Below are positions 1 to 10,329 of a stretch of 64,000 nucleotides of DNA, piece after piece. Source of the DNA: Lichtheimia corymbifera B2541. Taxonomy: Eukaryota > Mucoromycota > Mucoromycetes > Mucorales > Lichtheimiaceae. The notes under the pieces are model-generated. The model was not told the origin of the DNA. It worked only from the letters and a program-made list of their open reading frames with translations, and did no database searches. Position 1 is the stretch's first letter; each line of letters starts with the position of its first letter. The DNA lies in NCBI GenBank assembly GCA_000697475.1, contig JNEU01000706.1, forward strand, positions 1-64,000. Direction: 5' to 3'. The position numbers and the translations under genes were made by a program.

Positions 1-2358
1 ACAATTCTCAATCTTGGGACGGCAGTATCGATGGGTTGGCGCCCCATTTGGCCTCAAAGTCCTGCCAAGTATTTTCCAGGCAACTATGGCTTCACTGTTC
101 AATCACCTTCCATTCGTTCAATGCTTTATTGATGACATAGTAATATTTTCTAAGGACATGCACGAACATATTGACCATGTGCAACAGGTTATCAACATTC
201 TAACTAATGCCAATTTGATCCTTAATCCGGAGAAGTGCCACTTTGCCCAGCAGTCCGTATACCTCCTTGGCTTCTGCGTATCACAAACGGGCATAGCACT
301 TGATCCACGAAAGGTAACGAATGTACAGACCTGGCCACGTCCTAAAACCGGGAAAGATATCATGAAATTCCTTGGTGTCATTACTTACTTCAGCGATTGG
401 ATACCCAACTTGACCAAGCTCACTGCTCCTTTGAATAAACTGCGTAACGCTGACTCATTGGACGGCCTCTGGCATGATACCCATGAATATTCCTTTGAAA
501 CATTAAAAGCAATTTTGTTAAAAGCACCTATACTTCGATACCCCAATATGAAATACCCTTTTTATGTCGCCACTGATGCTTCCAATGTTGGAATCGGTGC
601 TGTATAATATCAAATAATTGATGGTGAAACACGCCACATATCGTTTGTTGCAAAATCCTTGAATGACGCTCAACGTAAATATACCACTACCAAGAAAGAA
701 CTATTAGCTATCATATATGCCCTCAAACAGTTCCACCAATATCTTTGGGGTCGTCATTTCACCCTCTACACTGACCACCGTGCCCTTGTATACCTGCATA
801 CCCAACGCGTGGCCAACTCTATGCTGGTCAACTGGCTCGATATCCTTTTAGAATACGACTTTACAGTTGTTCATCTTCCTGGTCTTGAAAACACGCTTCC
901 TGATGCATTGTCTCGTTTGTTCCCGGCGGAATCAACGCTGGCAGGGGATGACGATGCTGACATTGTAACTGAAAATAACAAGCGTAAGAGAACAGGACAA
1001 AAAGGCAATACCAAACGTAGACGCGTTGATACCCGCCACATTAGAGCCAAAGCCACTCATTTAAGTGTAACATTACCATACGCTGACATGCTAACACCAC
1101 CAGAAGGCGAACGTAAAGACTTGCTCATAAAAAAGCATGCTCTAGGCCACTTTGGTGCTGAAGCTATCACCCGATCCTTGCATAGCGATGGTATCCACTG
1201 GAACTCCATGCAAAAGGAAGCCGTTGAACTAGTACGACAATGTCCGGAGTGCCAAATCAACAACATTGTACGACACGGTTATCATCCTTTACGACCGATC
1301 CATGTATATATACCCGGGGATCAATGGGCAATCGATTTGGCAGGTCCATTTCGCCCTTCATTCCTTAATAATAATTACATCATGGTCATGGTAGACGTGT
1401 GCACACGATTCTGTATTATACGCCCACTACCTAATAAACAATCAGATACCATTGTACGAGAACTTATTACTCAATTTTGTACCTTTGGCTTTCCACGATA
1501 CCTACAAAGTGATAATGGAAAAGAATTTGTAAATAGCCTTATAGAAAAGTTGGCTCAGGCCTCTGGTTTTGATCAAAGATTAACTACACCGTATCACCCA
1601 CGTGCAAATGGCGTAGCAGAACGTTATGTACAAACTACGGACGCACACTCAAGAAGAGTATACGAGGTGCAGCAAAAGACTGGGACATCTTCCTACCAGC
1701 AGTACAACTTGCCATTAATTCCAAAATAACCAAACGCCATAATACCGCTCCTTTCAATCTTATGTTCGCCAGAAAAATGAATGCATTCAAAGATTACCGA
1801 GAAGAAAAAGGTTTACCACCTGTATCACCAAATGAATGGCAACAAAGAATACATGAAATGGAGACGATTGTATTCCCTGCAATTAGTGAAAGAGTGCAAG
1901 CTGTAATAAAGGCTCAGAAAGACCAATTCGATCGTAAACATTACATCGTTGACTTTAAAGAAGGTGATATTGTAAATGTAAAAGTAAGAGAACGTAAAGG
2001 CAAGCTGGATAGTACTGAATATGAAGGACCATATACCATTGTACATAAAACAAAAGGAGGATCATACGTCCTAAAAAATTCAAATGGTGATATTGAACCC
2101 CGCAATTATCAACCATCTGTGCTAAAGCTTATATCCCAAGATGAAGTTATACCCTGTGATGAACTATACGTTGTTGAAAGTATCTTAGCACATAAAGAGA
2201 TCAAACCAGGAGTATACCATTATAAAGTAAGATGGAAAGGCTATGATGAATCTGATGATACATGGGAACCCGAAGAAAACTTCAGCCAAAGACAAACCAT
2301 CCTTGATTACTGGAGTAAACTCCAAAAGACAGATCAGCCAGAGAAAGCATCCAAGTAA
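1..2358 (+). mobile_element. Ty3/gypsy chromovirus pol remnant, broken
   Basis: This is the 3' part of a Ty3/gypsy LTR retrotransposon polyprotein; the 5' end lies outside the window. In order it shows reverse transcriptase with the active-site motif FIDD (usual form YxDD) near 130, RNase H (DASNVGIG near 570; ELLAIIYALKQF near 700), an HHCC zinc finger and integrase core (AIDLAGPF near 1333, QSDNGKEF near 1508, GVAERYV near 1610), and a C-terminal chromodomain (VRWKGYDESDDTWEPEENF near 2230-2280). The chromodomain places it in the chromovirus lineage, which uses it to steer integration to chromatin. Two lesions are visible: an in-frame TAA at 605-607 between RT and RNase H, and a one-base frame change near 1633-1645, after which the integrase continues in another frame to 2358. 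The copy is therefore dead as read, though both lesions are single events and suggest recent activity. Confidence 0.93.
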
Positions 2359-2480
2359 TCTATATACCCTTTCTTGATACCAAACAAACATATCCAATAT
2401 ACCTTGTACAAATAGTTCCTGATTATCCATGTTGATCCTTATACCCTTTCCTACAGGTACGAAAGCGACCTGGCAGGGGA

Positions 2481-2773
2481 TGATGTGGTAAACGTCAATA
2501 GGCCAAGTGCCAAATTAGACTTGCATGAAACATCGGTCGCTTTATTTGTATATAACACATCTTATACACCGAGTTGATATATCTAAGACATGACACAATA
2601 CCGAGGATAATAATACATGCATAATGATAATGATGATAATAATGTAAATACCCGATACATAATAATGGGCATGAACAGTATATAAGTAGTGATATGGTAT
2701 AGGTGAAATAAACATCAGTTCCAAGATACTTTCTTAGTCTCTTTATTGATTGAATCTTATCGTGCCCTTCACA
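2481..2773 (+). repeat. Probable 3' LTR of the gypsy element
   Basis: About 120 bp after the pol stop a purine-rich tract, GGCAGGGGA at 2472-2480, looks like the polypurine tract for plus-strand priming. It is followed at once by TGATGTGG, and a matching CA end occurs at 2772-2773, giving a candidate LTR of 293 bp. Inside are a TATA-like TATATAAGTAG near 2680 and an AATAAA-like signal near 2708, in the order expected for an LTR promoter and poly(A) site. The right border is inferred from the TG...CA rule; the 5' LTR is not in the window to confirm it. Confidence 0.6.
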
Positions 2774-2858
2774 ACCTAGAAGTGACTGAAACCGATTAAG
2801 TAACCAAAGGAACTATCTGGAATCCAGTGAAACATCCGACTAGCATAAGTGTCATGTA

Positions 2859-2883
2859 CAGTGACTCACAAAATTGTTCAAAT
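2859..2883 (+). repeat. Tc1 left terminal inverted repeat
   Basis: A 25-bp tip starting CAGTGACTCAC, identical in reverse complement to 4609-4633. A TA dinucleotide precedes it at 2857-2858. Confidence 0.93.
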
Positions 2884-3067
2884 GTGTGATATATCGAGAT
2901 AGAAAGTGTGCGTGTGTGTGTCGTAAAAGAGCAGAAAGAGAACTGGTAGCAGTAAGTGTCCATGAGACTCAATAAGAGAAAAGAAAGACCAAGATTTATT
3001 TAGGGTGATTACGCACTCATGCTGAGTGTGAATAGAGATGGTGGGCTAGGCTCTCAGAATACGACAA

Positions 3068-3233
3068 AATGTTTTCTACTTTTGCATAAATCATCCTGTG
3101 GAGCATTCCCATCCATATAGAACATAGCCATATTATATATCATTCGATAGCGTATCTGATGGGGCACCCGTCAGTAATCACGTGACATGTGCAACGGTAA
3201 TATTCATGCAGCCAGCGGGGAATACAAATGGTC
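3068..3233 (+). repeat. Subterminal inverted repeat of Tc1, left copy
   Basis: This segment runs inverted to 4447-4608. Shared blocks include CATCCATATAGAACATAG, ATATATCATTCGATAGCGTA, CGTGACATGTG and ATTCATGCAGC, with substitutions and small gaps between them, most of them in the inner half. Together with the 25-bp tips it forms long inverted repeats. On the right the tip and subterminal part are contiguous; on the left they are separated by about 184 bp. Confidence 0.85.
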
Positions 3234-3275
3234 GGCACACTTGAACAATTTTGAGGGTAACTACATCATGCTTTA

Positions 3276-4301
3276 TTAATACTTGGTATAGCCTCCACCT
3301 GCCTTATAACAGGCCTCTATACGTCGTGGCATGCTTTCTATGAGACTTTCACAATATTCTTTCGTCATACACTTGTTCCATGTATAGGAAACTCGTTCCC
3401 AGAACTCGGTCATTGACTTGGCAGGCTCATCATAGAGAAGCAACTTGCGTTTGAGCTCTGCCCACATATGCTCGATGGGATTGAGGTCTGGAGAGTAGGA
3501 GGGCCATGGCAGAACCTCAACGGCATTCTCCTCGAACCATTGGGTGGCTTCCCGGGACTTGTGCTTAGGGTCATTGTCTTGCTGAAAGATAATGTCCTTC
3601 ACCTCGAGGCCGTAATATTCCAATGATTGCTTGAATTCATCATCGAAAATGCTGCAATAGAGTTCAGCATTCATGGTTCCTTGAATTTTGGTGATAAACC
3701 CAGGTCCAGACCAGCAGAAACAGCCCCAGATCATGATACTTCCGCCGCCATGCTTGTATGTATGAATAACGTTGCGTTCACGTAATTTGCCATCAGGATC
3801 AATCCAAGTCCAATGAAGGCCATCACTGCCTAGACGGTTCACTTTTGTCTCGTCGCTGAAAACAACACGTTTCCAGTCCTCCACAGTCCAAGAACGATAT
3901 GCTTGCGCAAACCGGAATCGTGCATTGCGACGGGATCGGGTCAATGGCAACACATTGGGCTTCTTCATTGCAACGTAATTGAGACGCTTCATTTCACGAC
4001 GAATCGTTTCAGCACTTGGGGTCACCTTGTTGGGGTAGGTAGCTCGGAGCTGACGGCTTGCGGCTTCAACACTCTTATATTCACCAGTTACGAGTTTCCG
4101 AATGACAGCACGAATGTCATTGCTTGACATTATGCGCTTTCGACCAGCTCCATTAGCTTCAATGTCGACATTGAGGTCCTTACGAATAGCTCCAATAGCT
4201 CCAAGCGAGACACCAGTGAGCTCAGAGATTTTGCGGTATGGTGTACCTTGTTGTAGAAGGTGTTTCACATCCTCTTTCTTCTGGTTACTGATTGCACGCA
4301 T
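3276..4301 (-). CDS. Tc1-like DD34E transposase
   Basis: A 341-residue single-exon protein, normal length for a Tc1 transposase, which cuts the element out at its inverted repeats and inserts it at TA. The N-terminus carries a helix-turn-helix (roughly 8-45, KISELTGVSLGAIGAIRK) and a second DNA-binding segment near 60-95. The catalytic triad is complete: D in VFSDET, D in FQQDNDPKHKS and E in LNPIEHMWAELKRKL. I count 34 residues between the second D and the E, the DD34E signature. The gene has no stop or frameshift and starts at an ATG, so it may encode an active enzyme. It runs opposite to the gypsy remnant next door. Confidence 0.95.
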   Translation of the reverse strand: MRAISNQKKEDVKHLLQQGTPYRKISELTGVSLGAIGAIRKDLNVDIEANGAGRKRIMSSNDIRAVIRKLVTGEYKSVEAASRQLRATYPNKVTPSAETIRREMKRLNYVAMKKPNVLPLTRSRRNARFRFAQAYRSWTVEDWKRVVFSDETKVNRLGSDGLHWTWIDPDGKLRERNVIHTYKHGGGSIMIWGCFCWSGPGFITKIQGTMNAELYCSIFDDEFKQSLEYYGLEVKDIIFQQDNDPKHKSREATQWFEENAVEVLPWPSYSPDLNPIEHMWAELKRKLLLYDEPAKSMTEFWERVSYTWNKCMTKEYCESLIESMPRRIEACYKAGGGYTKY

Positions 4302-4635
4302 ACTGATAGTTAGCTATAAGTGAAGGTCGATAAAAAAGGGGCGCTTGCCATACTCAATGCAATAAAAACTTTTATTAGTGGCTTGTCTAAACGATTTGAA
4401 AGAATAAAGGCTCTAGATGTAGTAGATGTTCACTTATAAGATAGTGGTCAATTTCATTCCCCGGTAGCTGCATGAATTTCCCCGTTACACATGTCACGTA
4501 CCCACCACTGCATGCCCAATTCGATACGCTATCGAATGATATATAATATGACTATGTTCTATATGGATGGGAATGCTCCACAGGATGATTTATGCAAAAG
4601 TAGAAAATATTTGAACAATTTTGTGAGTCACTGTA

Positions 4636-5429
4636 ATATTTTATTGGGCGGTGTAGATTGGGAGAGGAGGAGGGAAGCTCAGGGGCCGATGCTTTTGCAT
4701 GACTACCAGAAATTTTCAATGAGAGCTAGATACATAAAAGGAACTGCGAAATGTATACGAGAATGACAAAGAAAGATGGGACGAATGTATGTGCGGAAGA
4801 AGATGCCAAACGACACCTGCCAACCATGACACACTTGTTGCTATGGCTACACACACAGCACCTATTTTGTACACATACGGGTACAAACTCCTCAACTTGT
4901 CTTTTACCTCATGCCTCCCGATAACTCTCGTGCATGTCAGCAGTTGCAGCCTCCAACGATTGGGTCAATGGTGCGCAATGGGCTCTATGCGTTTTATTTT
5001 TTTTCTCGTTTTCTATTGACTATACTCCTACTCTTTCGTCGACCACCGCCTTCTTCCTAAAGTTGCTCTCAGCTCTCATACATTCCAAACGCCATGGCAA
5101 TGACAGCAACTGACGATCGACACTGTGGTAAGCTTTTGGTTCTTGTGCTTGTATACCATTACTTACACATGGGCTATTACAGTAGTGTCAGGATTCGTTG
5201 CAGCACTTTCCGATATATACTGGCCCCTAGCACTATCGAAGACCAAACATACGTGAAGACGAGAAAGACTTTTACACAGGAAAGCTAATAGGGATAATAG
5301 CAACGTTACAGCAGCTGCAACATAGTCGCCGACGCTTGACAGTATACAGCACTCGAGCAAAAAGGACAACGCGTTAATATACATGGAAAGGATAGTAGGG
5401 TAAGTGTACTTTATTGGAGTATCCATGTG
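4636..5429. other. Gene-free stretch right of the Tc1 element
   Basis: About 800 bp without a convincing coding region. Only short open frames without recognisable motifs are present. No tRNA, terminal repeat or duplication partner was seen. Confidence 0.5.
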
Positions 5430-5572
5430 CGTGGTATTCATAATCAAGAATAGGGCCCAAGCTTTACTTTTTGATATAGCAAGACAGCAGCAACTTGATC
5501 ATCTACTTCCAGGATGATATAGCCATGGGACTAGCGTATCAAGGAAAGCATTGAAATTAATGCAGAGTGAAT
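5430..5572 (+). repeat. Segmental duplication, left flank, copy 1
   Basis: This segment is similar in the same orientation to 12490-12605. Shared blocks include CCCAAGCTT, GACAGCAGCAAC, TGATCATCTACTTC and GCGTATCAAGGAAA. It lies on the 3' side of the decayed minus-strand gene, as its partner does, so it marks one edge of the duplicated block. Confidence 0.75.
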
Positions 5573-5673
5573 GGTCAATCTAGTACTTGCGATCGGATCT
5601 TGGCAGTGGCATGATATGGTGGGTCGAAAGGATTGAGGAACAGGTATGCAACAAGATACAATGATGGATTACC

Positions 5674-6905
5674 TCATGGAAATCTCACTTTGTTATTTCG
5701 CGTAGTAGGCCATTTTGCATACAAAGGGCCCCCGAGCGTGGTTGGATAAGGCGCCGAAGCATAGTATATCCTTTTCCTTCTGTAGTAGAGGTTGTAGAGC
5801 CCATGAACACTTGCTGATGGATGCACAATAAAACGATGGTGACTTTCAATCAAGATGGATTCTGTCTTATATACATGTTTGCGTAATATGGGATAGTAGA
5901 AAATGGGATATTGGTTCACAGCATCAAGCCAACATCGTTGTATATGTGCATGAAAGGAGGAATTTATTACGGGTAACATCATGGGAATGTGTGTATTGTT
6001 TAGATATTGAGCGAAAAATTCATTGGGTATATAGTACAGGTTATCTATCATCGAGGATAGCTATAGGATCATGAGGCATTGGTCAGATATCTATGATCTT
6101 GCACTGACGTACACCAACATTGGGGATTCTCACCATCTCTGAAGGTAAACTTAGAGATTCAGGGCGTAGAAATGAGATATTAGGAAAGTAATTTCCAGCA
6201 TGTTGACCGATATCTTCATTCCATCGTTGCCACGACGCGGTACATGGCCTAATAATCAATTCGTGTAATGGGATCCTGGTGGTATTAGTGCAATGTGGAT
6301 ACATTTGCATTGCCTTATACCCACACCTGGAATTGTTCTTTTCATTGATGATAACGAGATCCTGAACCAGGCCGAAGGATGTTGATATTTGGATAAAAAT
6401 CTTGTGCATATCGTTGAATACGGGTATTCTTGTAGAACCATGTGTCATGGTGTGGATGGTCTGTGTGCTCATTGAGGAATTCATCGAAACGTTGTTGGAA
6501 TGGGACCGTGTCTTGGAAATACATCTGCGTTTCAGGTGGTGCCAGGTTGACGAGTCCTCCATTTGGAAATCGGTCATCAAGGAAGTCAGACAAGAGAGCC
6601 AAAGCATCACCCCGAAATATACCTTGCTGAAAGCGAGCTATGGTATTCTGGTTTGACTGCACCGAGAGAGATTGTCGTCTTTGGTTAATCGGGATATGCT
6701 CAAACGTGTTGTTTGGTACGTTCGCTGCATGTGGGTCTCCCAGCATCGTACGCTCGTCTTTCCATAGTTTCATGAGGTGCTCATGATGTTTTAATCCCCT
6801 TAATCGATCTAGGTTGATGATCGTGGTGAAGCCTCGATGGATAATGGGGGTACCTGTACTGTCTTCTAATCCAATCCCATGTTTCAAAAACCTTGGAACT
6901 TGCAT
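5674..6905 (-). pseudogene. Decayed gene of unknown family, copy 1
   Basis: I do not recognise the family. A good ATG at 6905 opens 187 codons (to 6342), rich in charged residues, with the stretch NLDRLRGLKHHEHLMKLWKD. Coding-like sequence then continues in other frames (6441-6256, 6330-6083 and 6051-5674), so at least two or three frameshifts or missed introns are present. The middle carries a tandem protein repeat: YPNINILRPGS...IPGVGIRQCK (6412-6293) and again FPNISFLRPES...IPNVGVRQCK (6200-6090), about 200 bp apart. The last part (GLYNLYYRR...TLGGPLYAK) resembles the end of the copy at 13062. The upstream region is duplicated there too. It could also be a gene with unrecognised introns, but I saw no clean GT-AG set that repairs it. 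Confidence 0.45.
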
Positions 6906-6929
6906 TCCATCAGTCAGACTGTTCTGTGA

Positions 6930-7926
6930 AGTTGAGTGGAACTGCCTCTAGTGCAGATCTTGGTGGTAGTAGCAAATGTTCGAGTGAGAACCTTGAAGAC
7001 TGAAGCAGAGAAGGGTTCCCGAGAACATTGATTGTGGTATCTCAATATAAGGATATAGAGCTTCGTAGGGCATAGGTTTGTGTAAAAAGGATAGGATTGG
7101 GATATACAATGATAGAGGAAAGGAATGAATGGGGTTTACATCTGGCGTACGTGTTGACGTGATTGACTTGAGGGGCACTAGGTGCTTCGAAATATCAAAA
7201 GAGAATGGGGATAACTGAGAAAGGGTAAAGTGAGTGTGTTTATGTGGATGTTGAAGATGAATAAAGATGCACAAACGATGGGAGCTGGACTTTGTAGCCG
7301 TTTTCTAGTTTTTCATTGTTGTCGTACTCATTGTTGTCGACGTCATTGTGATGTTTTGGCTCTTGTGGTCAGGTAAAGTATGATCACATTGTTTGATAAA
7401 TCACGTACTCATCCCATTTCTTTTAGTTCAGCTATCTCCCGTGATGGATATACAACGCTGGGGTTATCATAGAAATTGACATGACGTATATATTAGCGCA
7501 AAGATATCCATCACAACCACCTCAGCCTACATCATGATCATATAATCCTCCCAAAGCCCATGCAATACCATCAAAGTTGTCTATTTGGAAGCACAGCAAA
7601 TAAACAACAGCAATGCACCATTTATGATGGCCTCTTTGTCCTGGCTGGGTAAAGGGTCTTACCTTGCGAGTGCATGGAGGATACGCCTTTTTATGTTATC
7701 ATTAGAGTGCAGGATACACCCCCAGCTTTTGTTGTCAGCAATTGAATGGGATTCTAGTCTACCCAAAACCTGCTCAAAGAGGCATAGCTGATTTCTTGGG
7801 TCAAGGGAAGGAACCTTTTTGTTTCGGTTATCATGATATCTTATCCGCGGATAATGATCAAAGCTTTTGTACAACCTGCCAATCATGTACAATTATCATG
7901 CAACACCATCACACATCAATGACTAG
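6930..7926 (+). repeat. Segmental duplication, right flank, copy 1
   Basis: About 1 kb that is highly similar, in the same orientation, to 14373-15421. Identical blocks include GGAACTGCCTCTAGTGCAGA, AACATTGATTGTGGTATCTC and GTACAATTATCATGCAAC. It starts just upstream of the ATG of the decayed minus-strand gene, so it should hold that gene's promoter and 5' leader; on the minus strand it is rich in CT tracts. The alignment ends near 7926 in TCAATGACTA. No gene is evident inside. Confidence 0.85.
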
Positions 7927-8028
7927 GATTGCGGATAAGTAACTAATAGGTGTCCGTCCATGACCTGTAACTGAATAATGGGTAAGTATCATGCATCGAA
8001 CCTTCCTACCCTGCATGATGGGCTGTGT

Positions 8029-8560
8029 GACACAAAGAAGTCCTCTGCATCTCCGGCTCTATCAAGATCCAGCTACTGGACAATAAACAAAGACCACTCT
8101 CTATATAGCATCACGCTTACAACATATGTAAAACATAAAGATGCCTGTATCTCTAAACTTTACAATGAAACGTGGGGTTTTCAATCGAACAAAGTTGCTC
8201 GTCGGGATGAAGCGCACCTTGTGTGGAACTTTCACGATCGTCGTGGCCGATCTCAGATTCACCCAATGTCGATCGTGGGTCGACCTCTTGAATTTTTTTT
8301 CCACGAGGCTGGTGGTGACATTGGGTGAATCTGAGATTGGCCACGACGATCGTGAAACTTGCACACAGGGTGCGCTTGACCCTGCCGCGCAACTTGTTCG
8401 ATTGAAGACCCCACGTTTCATTGTAGAGTTTAGAGATATAGGCACCTTTATGTTTTTACATATGCTGTAAGTGTGGTGCTATATGGCAAGTGGTCATTGT
8501 TGATTGTCAAGTAGCTAGAGACTAATAGAGCCAAACATGCAGAGAGGCGTGTTTGTGTAC
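8029..8560. repeat. Large palindromic foldback repeat, solitary copy A
   Basis: A near-perfect inverted repeat. The left arm (about 8029-8270) reads CACAAAGAAGTCC, then TAGCATCACGCTTACA, then TATCTCTAAACTTTACAATG, then TCAGATTCACCCAATGTC. The right arm (about 8312-8560) repeats these in reverse complement and reverse order. The arms are about 240 bp each and appear about 90% alike by eye, around a spacer of roughly 40 bp holding GGTCGACCTCTTGAA and a T-run. Apparent open frames here are symmetric artefacts of the arms. As RNA it would fold into a long hairpin. Other copies lie at 10330-12390. Confidence 0.9.
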
Positions 8561-8569
8561 CTGAGTTAA

Positions 8570-9168
8570 AAAGTCAGCATTTCAGGGACAATGCATGGCA
8601 GGTACGCAAACGTCATTTCCAATGCATACATTGGCAGCTAACATGTACCTTTCCTCATTACCAGTTTTTGCCCAATCCACTTCATGGGAATGATGCACCT
8701 GCTCCAGACATTCATCTCCATCATTCAATTTTCTGGATCCGAGCTGATTTGACCGAGTTACGCTCAAACAAAGAGCATATCAGCCCATACATGCAGCATG
8801 CACTATCTACCTCAATTGATGTCTCTTTATTTGAGCGTAACTGTGGTTAACAAGCATAAACGATCAGTACATCCAAGACAATGAGCGGTAATGGTATTGC
8901 TTGTCTCTAGAGTTCGTTTATATATAAGGCTATAAATACAAGGTGGCTCATGCTGATAGGGCGACAATTGTCATAGGTAAGCATTATGATGTACGTACTT
9001 GTGCCACAGAGCTCTCATCTTTCTTAGCCGTAATGATTTAAGCTTACAATGGATCAAGCTTCCGTAACAAGCAGGGTTGTTGGGTACTATTACTATGGGT
9101 TTATTAACATTGAAAATGCAAGAGTCTATTTAAACATGTATACAATCAGTTATTAGCACTACCATCGT
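8570..9168. other. Gene-free stretch
   Basis: About 600 bp without a supported gene, RNA or repeat. There is a short inverted pair, TGACCGAGTTACGCTCAAA near 8749 and TTGAGCGTAACTGTGGT near 8831, of no known meaning. Confidence 0.4.
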
Positions 9169-9690
9169 CTAATCGGCATATGAACAATGAAGCTTTAATG
9201 AATGTAATATGACAGAAGGAACAAGAGTGTCTCGATACAATGATGTGGGTATAATCCAATCTCCCCTTCCGGCCTTCATATTTCTATCCTTCCTTTCCTT
9301 CCAGATGCCAACCAGTGGATCACAAATAATCAGCAAGTCTCGTTGTGTCGTTGTATTTTTGGTTGCTGCCGTCATAGCATCTTCATCTATGATTGTAAAA
9401 GTAGCTGTTGCATGCATTGACTTGAATGTTGCAATATCATCCATGGCGGTAAACCCTCTCTTGTCGAAGATATAAGCCCTCGTTTCCATGCCATCCAATT
9501 CATCCAATCCATCATCATCCTCAGCCGTACCCACGTGTTTGTTACTGCTAACGACGAGCCAAGTAGCCAAAGCAACATTCCAGGATTCCACATTACTGCA
9601 CTTGATTGCATCCATCCATTCATCCATAACCGTTGCGAGTCCAATAAGAAAGAGCCTCTGTGATCGCTGTTGATATGCCTCCTTTTCCAT
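9169..9690 (-). CDS. Hypothetical protein, possibly a gene fragment
   Basis: A 173-codon open frame with an ATG at 9690 and no domain I recognise. It is acidic in the middle (EDDDGLDELDGMETRAY) and otherwise looks globular. A second open frame upstream on the same strand (ATG at 9794) encodes AIKYPAIQALFALLSCTEND and runs into it in another frame. This suggests a frameshifted or spliced longer protein, but no clear splice pair joins them. It lies between palindromic repeats in the accessory region, so it could be a decayed gene. Chance coding cannot be ruled out. Confidence 0.3.
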   Translation of the reverse strand: MEKEAYQQRSQRLFLIGLATVMDEWMDAIKCSNVESWNVALATWLVVSSNKHVGTAEDDDGLDELDGMETRAYIFDKRGFTAMDDIATFKSMHATATFTIIDEDAMTAATKNTTTQRDLLIICDPLVGIWKERKDRNMKAGRGDWIIPTSLYRDTLVPSVILHSLKLHCSYAD

Positions 9691-9794
9691 CCAAGTGTTG
9701 GTCTCTCTCTTTCTTGGTCATTTTCAGTGCAGCTCAACAAGGCGAAGAGTGCTTGTATTGCAGGATACTTGATAGCTGATATGGGACCATCCAT

Positions 9795-10320
9795 TAGAAG
9801 TGGTATGCATCATTGCAAGTTGCCACACGTAAATAAAGCTGCTTTTATACAATGGCTATCAGCTGTCCACGTGAAGAGGCCGCAAGTAACTTTAGACTAT
9901 GGAGACCTTGCTAATGGCAGCTGCTGTTACAGGATGGTTGTGGCAGAGGAGCGTGTAGAGTGACAAGATTGTGAACGCTGCTTGAGACAATAAAGTCATT
10001 GCTAATAGCAACTGCTGGAATGAATGCTGTTTCGTTTGATTGTGGCATTGGAGTGTGCAAGACAGTGTGTGCTTTCAAGAAAGAAGTGTGTTGAAGTGGG
10101 GTGCACGCGCCATGCACTGGCCATTCAGTCCAAGACAATCGGATCAAGCCAGTCGTAGCATTGACATGGTGGGATGAAGCAGGATAATCGTTCGCAGGTT
10201 GTAGTTGTACTTGAATGTGGCCAACAGTTGAGAATGGGAGGAGGAAAAGGGAAGAAGCCGAGAGTGGAAGAAGTGGAAATTACATAAGTCAGACACTTCC
10301 ATGCACACTATAAATTACTC
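9795..10320. other. Gene-free stretch
   Basis: About 525 bp with no supported gene. Two segments share the phrases GCTAATGGCAGCTGCTG and GCTAATAGCAACTGCTGG (near 9911 and 10000), perhaps a small decayed direct repeat. Confidence 0.35.
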
Positions 10321-10329
10321 CAAGACCTT

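Larger units (their letters stand above)
2859..4633 (-). mobile_element. Tc1/mariner-type DNA transposon, complete
   Basis: A 1775-bp element with perfect 25-bp terminal inverted repeats: CAGTGACTCACAAAATTG... at 2859-2883 and its reverse complement at 4609-4633. Both ends begin CAGTG, as in Tc1 elements, and both are flanked by TA (2857-2858 and 4634-4635), the expected target-site duplication. It contains one intact transposase gene on the minus strand. Beyond the 25-bp tips, a second diverged inverted repeat (3068-3233 against 4447-4608) shows that the original inverted repeats were about 200 bp long, with an extra segment of about 184 bp now separating the two parts on the left side. Confidence 0.95.

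Noticed and set aside
8101..8470. Overlapping open frames of about 80-115 codons on both strands in the palindromes (also 11063-11497)
   Set aside because: They are near-identical in opposite directions because the DNA is an inverted repeat; they have no ATG context, motif or codon bias of real genes.
8740..8850. Short inverted pair as a terminator or MITE
   Set aside because: Only about 15 bp match imperfectly, no target duplication and no neighbouring gene.
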